Part shown: positions 6,782 to 15,313 of the stretch, in pieces
How the letters are laid out: every line of letters begins with the position of its first letter
Position numbering within the stretch: position 1 is the stretch's first letter
Assembly: GCA_030017935.1 (NCBI GenBank)
Contig: JASEGF010000026.1
Span: 1-15,320 of the forward strand
DNA from: Bacteroidales bacterium
Lineage (GTDB): Bacteria > Bacteroidota > Bacteroidia > Bacteroidales > DTU049
Reading direction: 5' to 3'
Length of the DNA: 15,320 nucleotides
The notes under the pieces: generated by a model
Told to the model about the DNA's origin: nothing
What the model saw: only the letters and a program-made list of their open reading frames with translations
Databases searched by the model: none
Program-made: the position numbers and the translations under genes

Positions 6782-6782
6782 T

Positions 6783-6813
6783 CAAAAAGGAGATACTTTT
6801 TATCTCCTTTTTG
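6783..6813 (+). terminator. Rho-independent terminator of the tRNA operon
   Basis: A 13-bp perfect stem (6783-6795 with 6801-6813, core AAAAAGGAGATA) closes a 5-nt loop and is followed by TTTATATTTTTATAT. It starts 2 nt after the tRNA-Pro discriminator base. Its A/T flanks make it symmetrical enough to work in both directions. Confidence 0.88.
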
Positions 6814-6837
6814 TTTATATTTTTATATCTTTTTTGT

Positions 6838-6845
6838 TAATTTTG
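6838..6845 (+). promoter_or_regulatory. -7 promoter box of the M16 peptidase operon
   Basis: TAATTTTG matches TAnnTTTG exactly, 22 nt before the ATG at 6868. A TTTTTG ending at 6813 is a possible -33 element, but the 24-nt spacing is slightly long and overlaps the tRNA terminator. Confidence 0.45.
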
Positions 6846-6867
6846 TATATTATTTTATTTTTAGATT

Positions 6868-8106
6868 ATGCTAAATCAATCTTTTAAAAAAGGATCTTTA
6901 TCTAATGGGCTTAGATATATACTTTATCCAGTTAAAGACACATCTTTAGTATGTGTTAATATGTTTTATTTTGTAGGATCTAGAGACGAGGAACCTGACA
7001 AAACTGGTTTTGCTCATTTATTTGAACACCTGATGTTTGCTGGTAGTGAGCAAGCTCCGTCTTTTGATAATGAGGTAGAAAGTGCTGGTGGAGTTAATAA
7101 TGCTTTTACTACGCAGGATTATACGGATTATTTCATCGAATTACCTGCTGATAATGTAGAGTTAGCTTTGTGGTTAGAAAGTGATAGAATGCGTCATTTA
7201 AATATTAATGAAAAAAGTCTTAATATTCAAAAAAATGTTGTAATAGAAGAGTTCAAAGAAACGCATCTAAATCAACCTTATGGAGATTTATTTCATATTT
7301 TATCAGATTTATGTTATACTAAACATCCTTATAGATGGCCTACAATAGGACTATCACCTGAACACATAGAAAAAGCAACTATCGAAGATGTACAAAGTTT
7401 CTATGATAAATGGTATCAACCTAATAATGCTATTTTAGCTATTAGTGGAAAATTTAATGAAAATATAGAAGATTTAATAAAAAAATATTTCGAAAATATC
7501 CCATCTAATCTAATAAGTGAACGTAATTATCCTATAGATCCACCTATTGAGCATCAAGTAAAAAAAATTGTAAAACGTGATGTTCCTTTAAATCTTATTG
7601 TTATCGCATTTGCTATGCCTGGTAGATTATCTCCAGAATATTCTACTTATGATATCTTGTCTGATATTTTAGGCAATGATAATTCATCGCGTTTGTATGC
7701 TTCATTAGTGAAAGAAAAAAAATTATTTATTTCTGTAGATGCGAGTATAATGGGGAGCGTAGATCCTGGGCTAATGATTATCAGTGGCATTGTAAAACCT
7801 TCTGTAGACGTTAGCAAAGCAGAAGCTGCTCTATGGGATGAATTAGTTAATTTTAATAAAAAACCTATCACCGATAGAGAACTCGAAAAGGTAAAAAATA
7901 TGTATCTGAGCTCTTTATCAATGGATATTTACGATTTACAAAAGCTAGGTTTTGAACTTTCTTTTTATGAAGCATTGTCAAAAGCAGAACTTTTATTTGA
8001 AAATTATGATGTTTATCGCTCTATCACTAAAGAAGATATAATGAGTTTGGCAGATAGAATATTGAACCCAGATAGAGCTTTTGTTTTAAATTATTTAAAA
8101 AAATGA
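6868..8106 (+). CDS. M16 family zinc metallopeptidase, catalytic subunit
   Basis: A 412-residue insulinase/pitrilysin-type peptidase of the short M16B form (two homologous halves, as in mitochondrial processing peptidase beta). The inverted zinc motif HLFEH is intact at residues 50-54 (His ligands H50 and H54, catalytic Glu53), and the third ligand is in NVVIEEF (E127 or E128) at the expected distance. FTTQDYTDYFIELP (80-93) is also typical. The C-terminal half (about 240-412) has the paired-domain fold and SSRLY at 273-277. No signal peptide or membrane segment is present, so it probably acts in the cytoplasm on short or unfolded peptides. It is followed after 6 nt by a second M16 gene lacking the zinc motif, the usual two-subunit arrangement. 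Confidence 0.93.
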   Translation: MLNQSFKKGSLSNGLRYILYPVKDTSLVCVNMFYFVGSRDEEPDKTGFAHLFEHLMFAGSEQAPSFDNEVESAGGVNNAFTTQDYTDYFIELPADNVELALWLESDRMRHLNINEKSLNIQKNVVIEEFKETHLNQPYGDLFHILSDLCYTKHPYRWPTIGLSPEHIEKATIEDVQSFYDKWYQPNNAILAISGKFNENIEDLIKKYFENIPSNLISERNYPIDPPIEHQVKKIVKRDVPLNLIVIAFAMPGRLSPEYSTYDILSDILGNDNSSRLYASLVKEKKLFISVDASIMGSVDPGLMIISGIVKPSVDVSKAEAALWDELVNFNKKPITDRELEKVKNMYLSSLSMDIYDLQKLGFELSFYEALSKAELLFENYDVYRSITKEDIMSLADRILNPDRAFVLNYLKK

Positions 8107-8112
8107 TTAATT

Positions 8113-9381
8113 ATGAGACCTAATGTTATTATACCTAAAGAGCCTGAAATTCCTTGTGTTGAAGAATTTTCTCTAAATAATAAGACAAAACTTTATACAT
8201 ATTCTACGCAGCGTACAGATTTAGTTTCTCTATATATCACGGTACCTTGTGGTTATAAATATGCGACAAATCCTGTAGTTGGCAAATTCGCTTGGGAAAT
8301 GATAAAAGCAGGTACTAATAAAAAAAGTTCAATACAAATAGCTGAAGAATTAAATTATTATGGAGCATCATTAGATATTTCTGTGAACCCAGATTCGGTG
8401 AATATTTCTTTGGTTGCTTTGAAAGATTTCTTTTTGCAAGCTATTGATTTATTATTTGAGCTTTTAACAGATGCTATTTATCCAAAAAAAGAATTACTAC
8501 TGCAAAAGCAAGAAACTTTGGGTATTTTAAAGATTGAAAATAAAAAAGTTGAATCTATTGCTAATAAAAATTTTTATAAATTGCTTTTTGGTGCTAATCA
8601 TCCATATGGTAGATATATTAAATATTCTGATATATTTTTAACTCAAAGGAAAAATTTATTAAATTTTGCTAAAAAATATTTTGATTTTTCGCAATCTCTA
8701 TGGGGATTAGCTGGCAATTATGATAATGAAATCATTAGATCAGTTACAGAACATTTTAATGTGTTACCTGTTTTAAACATCGAAGATTACGCTATAAATA
8801 GTAAAGAACCAGCTAAAAAATCTTTACACATTAATAAGAAATCATCTTTACAAACTGCTATTAAGATGGGTTGTCAGATTAAATCATTGAGAGAGAAAGA
8901 TTATCCATATTTTCTAATAGGGCAAACAATTTTTGGTGGGTATTTCGGGAGTAGACTAAATAAAAATATTAGAGAAGAAAAAGGCCTTACATACGGCATA
9001 TTTTCTAGAACTAATCATTTTAAATATCAGTCTGTATGGAGCATAGCGGCAGAGGTTAAAGCTGACCAGACTAATTTTGCTATTAAGGAGATTAGAACAG
9101 AATATGAAAAGTTTATTAATGAACCTATAAATGATGAAGAGCTGAATAGAGTGAGAAATTACATGATGGGAACAAGCTTATTTGCCTTTGACGGCGCTTT
9201 TAATATTATAAAAAATCAATTAAAAATGAATGATTTAGGTGTATCTGTGGATTCATACTATAAAAATCTTTTTTACGTTATTAAAAATGCTAATGAAAAG
9301 GAAATTAGAGAAAAATTTGCGGAATACGTGCCTTGGGAAAAAATGATTGTTGTAACTGCTGGAAAGGTAGAGACGAGGTGA
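8113..9381 (+). CDS. M16 family peptidase-like protein, non-catalytic partner
   Basis: A 422-residue M16-fold protein without the HxxEH zinc motif: the equivalent segment reads GKFAWEMIKAGT (57-68). The C-terminal half carries the R/Y element GGYFGSRLNKNIREEKGLTYG (275-295, R281 and Y294), which in the alpha-type subunits of two-chain M16 peptidases helps bind substrate in the partner's active site. It follows the catalytic subunit after 6 nt, so a heterodimer is very likely. It has no signal peptide. The last codons (…GKVETR) run into a purine-rich 8-bp repeat array whose first full unit contains the TGA stop. The terminal residues may therefore have been altered when the repeat arrived, but nothing conserved appears to be lost. 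Confidence 0.92.
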   Translation: MRPNVIIPKEPEIPCVEEFSLNNKTKLYTYSTQRTDLVSLYITVPCGYKYATNPVVGKFAWEMIKAGTNKKSSIQIAEELNYYGASLDISVNPDSVNISLVALKDFFLQAIDLLFELLTDAIYPKKELLLQKQETLGILKIENKKVESIANKNFYKLLFGANHPYGRYIKYSDIFLTQRKNLLNFAKKYFDFSQSLWGLAGNYDNEIIRSVTEHFNVLPVLNIEDYAINSKEPAKKSLHINKKSSLQTAIKMGCQIKSLREKDYPYFLIGQTIFGGYFGSRLNKNIREEKGLTYGIFSRTNHFKYQSVWSIAAEVKADQTNFAIKEIRTEYEKFINEPINDEELNRVRNYMMGTSLFAFDGAFNIIKNQLKMNDLGVSVDSYYKNLFYVIKNANEKEIREKFAEYVPWEKMIVVTAGKVETR

Positions 9382-9520
9382 AATGGAGACGGGGTGACTT
9401 GGTGACGGGGAGACGAGGAGAGTGGGTGACTGGGAGAAATGGAGAAGATGAGAAAAGGTGACTGGGAGAAATGGAGAAGATGAGACTGGGAGACAGGGTG
9501 ATGAGTGATGAGGAGAATGA
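9374..9520. repeat. Degenerate 8-bp tandem repeat array (octamer minisatellite)
   Basis: Sixteen consecutive 8-bp units fill 9374-9501 exactly, consensus NNNGGWGA on the plus strand. G at position 5 and GA at positions 7-8 are invariant in all sixteen; position 6 is A or T. Examples are CGGGGTGA, CTTGGTGA, CTGGGAGA and AATGGAGA. A less regular tail continues to about 9520. A 29-nt segment is repeated perfectly (9425-9453 and 9457-9485, offset 32 nt, four units), showing recent block duplication. The plus strand is almost free of C and T, in sharp contrast to the flanks. The array begins inside the last codons of the M16 gene and supplies its stop. The complementary strand reads as an open frame rich in Ser, Pro and His, which I regard as an artefact. 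Confidence 0.85.
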
Positions 9521-9605
9521 GCAAAAGGGAGCTATATTGAATAAATAAATAATTATGCAGATTTTGTTAAAAGATAGAGTAGGGGAGAGAAAGAAACTTA
9601 ATTAA

Positions 9606-11624
9606 ATGAAGCAAAAAAATTTTTTTTATATCTTATTTTTTTTACAATATTTTTTACATGGACAAGTAAGTGTACCAGAGCTACGATGTTTAGAAGTATT
9701 AAATAATGGAGACGTTACTATTACCTGGATGGCTAGTAATGATCCTAATGGAGATTTTGTAGCATATGAAATTTTTTCATCTAATAATATTAATGGGCCT
9801 TATTCATTAATAACTACTATAAATAATATTTCAGTTACGAGCTACACTCATCTATCTGCACAAGCTAATTCACATAAAGTTTATTATTATTTACGAGCTA
9901 AATATGGTTCACCTATTACCAATACAAGTAATTCAGATACTTTATCTACAATATATTTAGTATTAACAGATCCACTTAATGGCACAGCTTTATTATCATG
10001 GAATGAAATTCATATTCCTAGATTAACAACTTCGTCAGATTTTGAAATTTATAGAAAATATCCATTAGGCTCTTGGGCATTAATTGACTTTGAAACTAAT
10101 ACTAATTATTCAGATACTATTTATCATTGTTCCGATACTATTGCATATAAAATTTTGCAAAAAGATCTCAGTGGCTGTATTTCTATATCAAATATTGATA
10201 AAGCATTATTGCGTAATGTAATGCCACCACAACCTCCATGGTTAGATTCAGTAACAGTATTAGCAAATGGACATGCGGCTATGGGATGGCAAGCTTCTAA
10301 TTCTACTGATGTTATAGCTTATATAATCTATAAATATGAATCTGGGTTTTGGACTCCCATAGATACAGTCTATGGTTCTACTTATTTTGAAAATTCTAAT
10401 TCTACTGCTAGTAATGTAGCAGAACAATATAGAGTTGCAGCTTTAGATAGTTGCGGTAATACTAGCCCATTATCTAATGCTATTGAGACTATAAATGTTA
10501 CTGGTAACTTGTCTATTTGCGATAATATATTTTCTCTTTCATGGAATCATCCAGCAGGAGTTTTATATTTAGATAATTATAGAATTTTTTTATCAAAAAA
10601 TTCAAATCCTTTTATCCAATTAGATAGTACTGCTAAAGATACTTTTAATTTATATTTAGATGAAAATCAAGGTAATTGGTGCATAGTGATTCAATCAATT
10701 ACTGATGAAAATATTACTCAATCTTCAAATCAATTGTGTTTTAATTTTCAAAAACCATCTTTACCAGAATATGTAAAATTTAGAAAAGTAGATTTTATAA
10801 ATAATCACATTGAAATCACTTGGAAGGCGCCATCACATGCTAGTATGCAAGGGTTTGAGATATATAGATCTACTGATTCTCTCGTGAGTTTTAAAAAAAT
10901 TGTCGATATACAAAAGAATACTTCAGGAGATTATTTCTATAGAGATCCATTAACTAATTTTCCTTCATATCCTATTTTTTATAAAATTGCTACTATTGAC
11001 AGTTGTGGTAATTCAGTTTTTCAAAGTGATACAGCTTCTACTCTTTACCTTGGAGGGAATGTCACTTCTGATATTACAAATACATTATTTTGGCAAGGTA
11101 AAATGCCATCATCAGTGGCAACTTCTCAACAGATATTACACAAAAAAATTGATAATATTCCTATTTGGGATTTATCTTTACCCGATAATCAACGAATGTT
11201 TACAGATGATTTATCTACAAATGATGATATAGAAAGCAGTGGGCATTTTTCTTATCAAATCGAATGGCCAGTATATTTATCAGCACCTTTCGACGATTAT
11301 GATACCATACATTCACTATGGATCGATCTGTATCAACCGCCAAGAATTTATTTGCCCACGGGCTTTACACCTAGTAGTGAAATAGTCGAAAATCAAATTT
11401 TTAAGCCTAGTGGAATATTTTTGAAATCCAAAGATTATTCTTTTACAATATTTGATCGGAATGGGAGGATAGTTTTTGAGACAAATAATTTGAATGAGGG
11501 ATGGGATGGCAATTCTTTTGATGATAAACCAGAGCCAGAGCAACTATATGTATATTTACTAAAAATAACTTTGATAAATGGGAATAAATATGAAAAGAGG
11601 GGGATAGTAACATTATATAGGTGA
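9606..11624 (+). CDS. Secreted protein with fibronectin-III-like domains and T9SS type B sorting domain
   Basis: A 672-residue exported protein. Residues 1-20 form a signal peptide (MKQKN, hydrophobic core, HGQ). About six beta-rich, fibronectin-III-like repeats follow, each marked by a Trp strand: ITWMASNDP (39), LLSWNEI (129), MGWQASNSTDV (226), LSWNHPAG (311), ITWKAPSH (404), LFWQGK (494). DSCGN recurs at 281 and 465. The C-terminal 92 residues (581-672) are a CHU_C / gliding-motility C-terminal domain: PTGFTPSSEI, FTIFDRNGRIVFETN, GWDGN, YVYLLKI and RGIVTLYR. This domain targets cargo to the type IX secretion system (type B signal), leading to secretion or surface display. No enzymatic domain is recognisable, so an adhesin-like or structural role is inferred. 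The start ATG lacks a close Shine-Dalgarno sequence. An IS lies just downstream. Confidence 0.88.
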   Translation: MKQKNFFYILFFLQYFLHGQVSVPELRCLEVLNNGDVTITWMASNDPNGDFVAYEIFSSNNINGPYSLITTINNISVTSYTHLSAQANSHKVYYYLRAKYGSPITNTSNSDTLSTIYLVLTDPLNGTALLSWNEIHIPRLTTSSDFEIYRKYPLGSWALIDFETNTNYSDTIYHCSDTIAYKILQKDLSGCISISNIDKALLRNVMPPQPPWLDSVTVLANGHAAMGWQASNSTDVIAYIIYKYESGFWTPIDTVYGSTYFENSNSTASNVAEQYRVAALDSCGNTSPLSNAIETINVTGNLSICDNIFSLSWNHPAGVLYLDNYRIFLSKNSNPFIQLDSTAKDTFNLYLDENQGNWCIVIQSITDENITQSSNQLCFNFQKPSLPEYVKFRKVDFINNHIEITWKAPSHASMQGFEIYRSTDSLVSFKKIVDIQKNTSGDYFYRDPLTNFPSYPIFYKIATIDSCGNSVFQSDTASTLYLGGNVTSDITNTLFWQGKMPSSVATSQQILHKKIDNIPIWDLSLPDNQRMFTDDLSTNDDIESSGHFSYQIEWPVYLSAPFDDYDTIHSLWIDLYQPPRIYLPTGFTPSSEIVENQIFKPSGIFLKSKDYSFTIFDRNGRIVFETNNLNEGWDGNSFDDKPEPEQLYVYLLKITLINGNKYEKRGIVTLYR

Positions 11625-11654
11625 AAGGGATGGATGTAATATCAAACAATATTT

Positions 11655-12715
11655 GTTAAACTTTCAATGATGTTTAATATTTTAACTTTATCAATCTAAA
11701 ATACCGCTCCCATGCCCATCTATCGTGGGATGACAAGTTTAATAGTCGTCCAATGTCTGATTCTACCTTATCTCTCAAGTACTTATTCATCACTACAAAC
11801 CACATAAGATAGTTCTGTAGGTACTTTGTAGCCACTCCTCTGAATCTCATCATCCAAACCAAAAAATTAGTTATCTTTTTCTCTGCTATATTTACACTAT
11901 AAATTGCCAATCCTTTTGTTTTACGTCTAACTAATACCTTTTTGATTGGTGATTCTAATACTGCTTGCGTGAACTCATCGTTTGGTTTAAAACATATCAA
12001 ATTTTTCTCTGATACTCTTCGTTTTAGCTCTTCTTTTATCAGACTATTTTGAACTCTATTTTCTCCGGTATGCTTGAAAAGCAAATTACCTTCTCTATCT
12101 GTCATCACTAATACAGCAACATTGGGATGAACAGTTTTCATTGCTTCCTCTTTTTCTTCTATTGTTTTAAATTTACGTCCTTTCTCCGAATATTGTAGCA
12201 GTAGTTCATCTGTTTCAGTTATTCCGGAGAAATTAATCCCACCTTCTAATCCTTGAATGGCGGCCAAGATTTTATGTCTCCATTTGAAACTTGTTGGTAA
12301 ACTTATGCCAACTTCTCTAGCACATGCTCTGAGACTTTTACCTTCTAACATACATTTTATATAATCCATTAAAAGATAATATTTATGTGAATAATAGACA
12401 AGTGATTTTGCAGTTTCTCTGAATCTATAGCCACATTTTTTGCATTTATAGACTTGTCTGCCATCACTCATACCAGCTTTAGTTACATATTCACAATCGC
12501 ATCTAGGACAAATAGGAGCAGTTGATAAAATCTTGATTCTCTGATAATCTAATGCTGTCAATCTATTACTATTGAGGAATTCATAGAGATTATCTAGGAA
12601 TTCACGTTTCCCTTCTTTAGTTAGAGCAAGCATTTTTTCTATATTTTCAGTGGTATATTCCATAATTTTTATTTTTTACAAAATTAATAAAATTATTTAA
12701 CATTAAAAGTTAAAC
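11655..12715. mobile_element. IS1595-family-like insertion sequence
   Basis: A roughly 1.06-kb element carrying one transposase gene. Candidate terminal inverted repeats are GTTAAACTTTCAATG (11655-11669) and CATTAAAAGTTAAAC (12701-12715), 13 of 15 positions complementary. With one gap they can be extended outward to about 11644 and 12727. With those outer limits the 8-bp flanks share only TAATA in register, so no convincing target duplication remains. It sits between the T9SS cargo gene (stop 11624) and the small secreted protein gene, and disrupts neither. The ends are tentative because the region is A+T-rich. Confidence 0.5.
11674..12663 (-). CDS. IS1595-family (ISXO2-like) transposase, atypical active site
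   Basis: A 329-residue full-length transposase-like protein. It has an N-terminal zinc ribbon (CPRC at 52-55, CKKC at 74-77), an HTH region with LRACAREVGISLPTSFKWRHKIL (about 111-133), and a C-terminal half ending its core with WMMRFRGVATKYLQNYLMWF (270-289), the hallmark of the ISSod11/ISXO2-like branch of IS1595. The first catalytic Asp is D152 (ITETDELL). By my hand alignment the second Asp position falls on K226 or a neighbour (ICFKPNDEF; D229 is the only nearby acid), and the third catalytic position (Asn in many relatives) is E261, with the conserved Lys after it missing. The frame is uninterrupted, so it is either a divergent active lineage, a recently inactivated copy, or a retained non-catalytic protein. 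No Shine-Dalgarno sequence precedes the ATG. Confidence 0.85.
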   Translation of the reverse strand: MEYTTENIEKMLALTKEGKREFLDNLYEFLNSNRLTALDYQRIKILSTAPICPRCDCEYVTKAGMSDGRQVYKCKKCGYRFRETAKSLVYYSHKYYLLMDYIKCMLEGKSLRACAREVGISLPTSFKWRHKILAAIQGLEGGINFSGITETDELLLQYSEKGRKFKTIEEKEEAMKTVHPNVAVLVMTDREGNLLFKHTGENRVQNSLIKEELKRRVSEKNLICFKPNDEFTQAVLESPIKKVLVRRKTKGLAIYSVNIAEKKITNFLVWMMRFRGVATKYLQNYLMWFVVMNKYLRDKVESDIGRLLNLSSHDRWAWERYFRLIKLKY

Positions 12716-12727
12716 ATAAAAATGTTT
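12712..12727. terminator. Weak hairpin, possible terminator of the small secreted protein gene
   Basis: AAACAT (12712-12717) and ATGTTT (12722-12727) form a 6-bp stem with a 4-nt loop, about 48 nt past the stop codon at 12775. No strong T-run follows on the minus strand, and it overlaps the outer part of the candidate IS end, so the assignment is weak. Confidence 0.25.
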
Positions 12728-12774
12728 TTAATACAATAATATACATTCCCCCACAAATCCTTTAGTTTCGTATT

Positions 12775-13275
12775 TTAATAATCGTTCAGCTCATTTAATT
12801 CTTTAAAATCTGGAAATAGTGACTTTAAATAATTATAAAATTCTCTAACATTACCCTGCATATTACCAAATTGCCTATTTGCACATTCATAACATAATCC
12901 CTTTTGGATTTCTTTATTTTTATAAATAACTGTAGCCATATATGTAACTCCTCCTACGCATCCTTCATAGTCATATTTTGTTTTTTCAGGACCAATTTGT
13001 ATCTTATTCGTATTGAAATATTTAGTTATGTTTTTCCACTCTTCTGAGCTTATTCTTATTTTTGTCTTTACTATGACTTCATTTTGTTTTTTTATAGTTA
13101 ATTTGATTTTATTTTTTTTAATAATAAATTCTTGTTCTCTGTTATATTCAGGGGACAAAGGTGGAGTTTTGAAAACAAAACTAATTTGTTTGATTTGTGT
13201 TAATTGTGCTGAACTATTTTCTATATTTATTAAAAATAAATTGATAAATAGTACTAATAAAATTGAATTTTTCAT
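12775..13275 (-). CDS. Small secreted protein of unknown function
   Basis: A 166-residue protein with a Sec signal peptide: MKN, a hydrophobic core (residues 4-17), and a likely cleavage after Ala23 (NSSA-Q). There is no lipobox. The mature part is Lys-rich in the middle (II-KK-KIKLTIKKQ), probably a beta-rich fold, with three cysteines: C106 in YEGCVGGVTYMATVIY and C128/C131 in LCYECAN. I do not recognise the family. It starts 4 nt after the ligA stop codon on the same strand and is probably cotranscribed with ligA, though nothing suggests a shared function. Expected location is the periplasm or outside the cell. Confidence 0.7.
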   Translation of the reverse strand: MKNSILLVLFINLFLINIENSSAQLTQIKQISFVFKTPPLSPEYNREQEFIIKKNKIKLTIKKQNEVIVKTKIRISSEEWKNITKYFNTNKIQIGPEKTKYDYEGCVGGVTYMATVIYKNKEIQKGLCYECANRQFGNMQGNVREFYNYLKSLFPDFKELNELNDY

Positions 13276-13279
13276 ATTT

Positions 13280-15313
13280 TTATATTTTAAATTTTTCTAA
13301 AAATTCTTTAAAAGTAATAATTGGTATATTGAGTTCAATAGCCTTTTGTCGTTTAGCAGGACCCATATTTTCTCCCGCTATCAAATAATCAGTATTACTT
13401 GATACTGATGAAACTACTTTGCCACCATTAATTTCTATTAATTTTTTCAAATCATCCCTTTCTATTTCTTCGAAAACACCAGAAATTACAAAATTTAATC
13501 CTTTTAACTTTTCTGATTGTTGTGTTTCTATTTCTATATCAAATTGCAAGCCAGCTTGTTTTAATCTTTTTATTAAATCTAGATTATCTGCATCCGAAAA
13601 CCAAACTAGGATAGATTGAGCTGTTATTTCCCCTACATCTGGTATTTGTCTTAGTTCTTCTTTGCTCATTTGCATTAATCTATCTAATGATTTTGCATAA
13701 TTAGCTATATTTTTAGCCATTATTGAACCTATGTTTTTGATTCCGAGAGCATACAATACTCTATCAAATGGTTTTGATTTAGATTTTTCTATTGATTTCA
13801 GAATATTTTCTACTGTTTTTTGTTGGAATCTAACTTTTCGTATTTTACCATCTGATGATTCATATTCATTTTCTAAACCCAATAATTGATCATATTTCAA
13901 ATCATAAAGATCAGCAGGAGATTTTACTAGCCCTTTTCTAAAAAGTAATTCTATTTTACCTTCGCCTAGAGTTTCTATATCCATAGCATCTTTGCTAATA
14001 AAATGTTGTAGTTTACCTAATATTTGAGGTGGACAAGTTTTTTCATTAGAGCAATACACAAATGGCTCTCCTTGATTATATATGGTAGGGCTATTGCATA
14101 CAGGACAAAATTTTGGTGGCAAAACTGGAGATGCATCAGGTGGTCGTTTGTCTATTTCTACTTTTACTACTTTAGGAATTATTTCTCCACTTTTTTCTAT
14201 CCATATATAATCTTTTACATGAATATCGTTTTGCTTGACAAAGTCAAAATTATGTAAAGTAACTCTTTTGACTGTTGTACCACTGATAAAAACTGGATTT
14301 AAATTGGCTACAGGTGTTATTACACCAGTACGCCCCACTTGAAAATCTACAGAAATTATTTGAGTGAGAGCTTGTTCTGGTTTATACTTGAAAGCTACTG
14401 CCCAACGTGGATATTTAGCTGTGGATCCTAATTGCTTTTGTAGTTCATAGCTATTAACCTTTATGACAACCCCATCTATTCCAAAAGGCAACTGATCGCG
14501 TTTAGTTTCATATTCTTCGATAAATTGTTTAACTTCATTCAATCCATGACATAATTTAATATAAGGAGTAACTGGAGCTCCCCATTCTTTTGCTTTCATC
14601 ATTGCTTCATAATGATTAGTAAAAATTGGAGTTTCAGTATAAACATCATAAGGCATAAATTGCAAATTTCTTTTAGCTACTAGCGAAGAATCTTGTAATT
14701 TTAGTGAACCAGCTGCAGCATTCCTAGGATTAGCAAATGCCTCTTCACCATTTTCATCTCTTTCTTCATTTAATTTATTAAAAGATTCAAAAGGCATTAT
14801 TATTTCACCTCGTATATCTACCCAATTGGGATAATCGCCAAAAAGCCTTAAAGGAACATTTTTAATTGTTTTCACATTATTAGTTACTACCTCACCTACA
14901 TATCCATCACCACGTGTTAAGGCATTTGTTAGAATTCCATTTTCATAAATACAACTTATTGCTAATCCATCATATTTAAGCTCTGCAACAAATTCTATAG
15001 CTTCTAAATCTGGTATATTTCTTTGAAAAAAAGTAACCACTTCATTCCAGTCATAGCTATTATCTAATGAAAGCATTGGGAAACGGTGTGGTTGATTAGG
15101 AAACTCTTTGGTGATATATCCTCCCACTCTTTGAGTAGGACTATCTGGTTCACGATAATTATATTGCTTCTCTAGTTGTTCTAACTCTTTCATTAGTTGA
15201 TCAAACTCAAAATCAGAAATTTCAGGATTATTTTTAATATAATACAGATAATTATGTTTATTGAGCGCCGACGTTAAATATTTGATTCTCTCAATTGCTT
15301 CTTCTTGTGTCAT
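13280..15313 (-). CDS. ligA: NAD-dependent DNA ligase LigA
   Basis: A 677-residue complete LigA, which seals nicks during replication and repair using NAD+. Domains in order: N-terminal Ia domain (1-70, with HNYLYYIKNNPEISDFEFD for NMN handling); adenylation domain with the nucleophile Lys113 in ELKYDG (111-116), TRGDG (133-137), IRGEI (167-171), FANPRNAAAGS (193-203) and GVVIKV (281-286); OB fold (about 320-400, with GRTGVITPVA at 327-336); a four-Cys zinc finger (C403, C406, C421, C427); helix-hairpin-helix repeats (about 440-590); C-terminal BRCT domain (about 600-677). All key residues are present and the length is normal for the family. The ATG at 15313 is 8 nt from the window edge, so its promoter is outside. 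The downstream secreted-protein gene follows after 4 nt. Confidence 0.98.
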   Translation of the reverse strand: MTQEEAIERIKYLTSALNKHNYLYYIKNNPEISDFEFDQLMKELEQLEKQYNYREPDSPTQRVGGYITKEFPNQPHRFPMLSLDNSYDWNEVVTFFQRNIPDLEAIEFVAELKYDGLAISCIYENGILTNALTRGDGYVGEVVTNNVKTIKNVPLRLFGDYPNWVDIRGEIIMPFESFNKLNEERDENGEEAFANPRNAAAGSLKLQDSSLVAKRNLQFMPYDVYTETPIFTNHYEAMMKAKEWGAPVTPYIKLCHGLNEVKQFIEEYETKRDQLPFGIDGVVIKVNSYELQKQLGSTAKYPRWAVAFKYKPEQALTQIISVDFQVGRTGVITPVANLNPVFISGTTVKRVTLHNFDFVKQNDIHVKDYIWIEKSGEIIPKVVKVEIDKRPPDASPVLPPKFCPVCNSPTIYNQGEPFVYCSNEKTCPPQILGKLQHFISKDAMDIETLGEGKIELLFRKGLVKSPADLYDLKYDQLLGLENEYESSDGKIRKVRFQQKTVENILKSIEKSKSKPFDRVLYALGIKNIGSIMAKNIANYAKSLDRLMQMSKEELRQIPDVGEITAQSILVWFSDADNLDLIKRLKQAGLQFDIEIETQQSEKLKGLNFVISGVFEEIERDDLKKLIEINGGKVVSSVSSNTDYLIAGENMGPAKRQKAIELNIPIITFKEFLEKFKI

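Noticed and set aside
9374..9520. CRISPR array or coding repeat as an explanation of the periodic tract.
   Set aside because: The period is 8 bp with no spacers and is not a multiple of three, so neither a CRISPR array nor a protein repeat fits.
9273..9524. Open frame of 83 codons on the minus strand rich in Ser, Pro and His.
   Set aside because: It is the translation of the complementary strand of the octamer array overlapping the M16 gene end; composition reflects the repeat, with no sign of a real protein.
11636..12735. Target-site duplication around the IS (flanks sharing TAATA).
   Set aside because: Only five of eight positions match in A+T-rich DNA and the IS ends are uncertain, so this is not evidence of a duplication.
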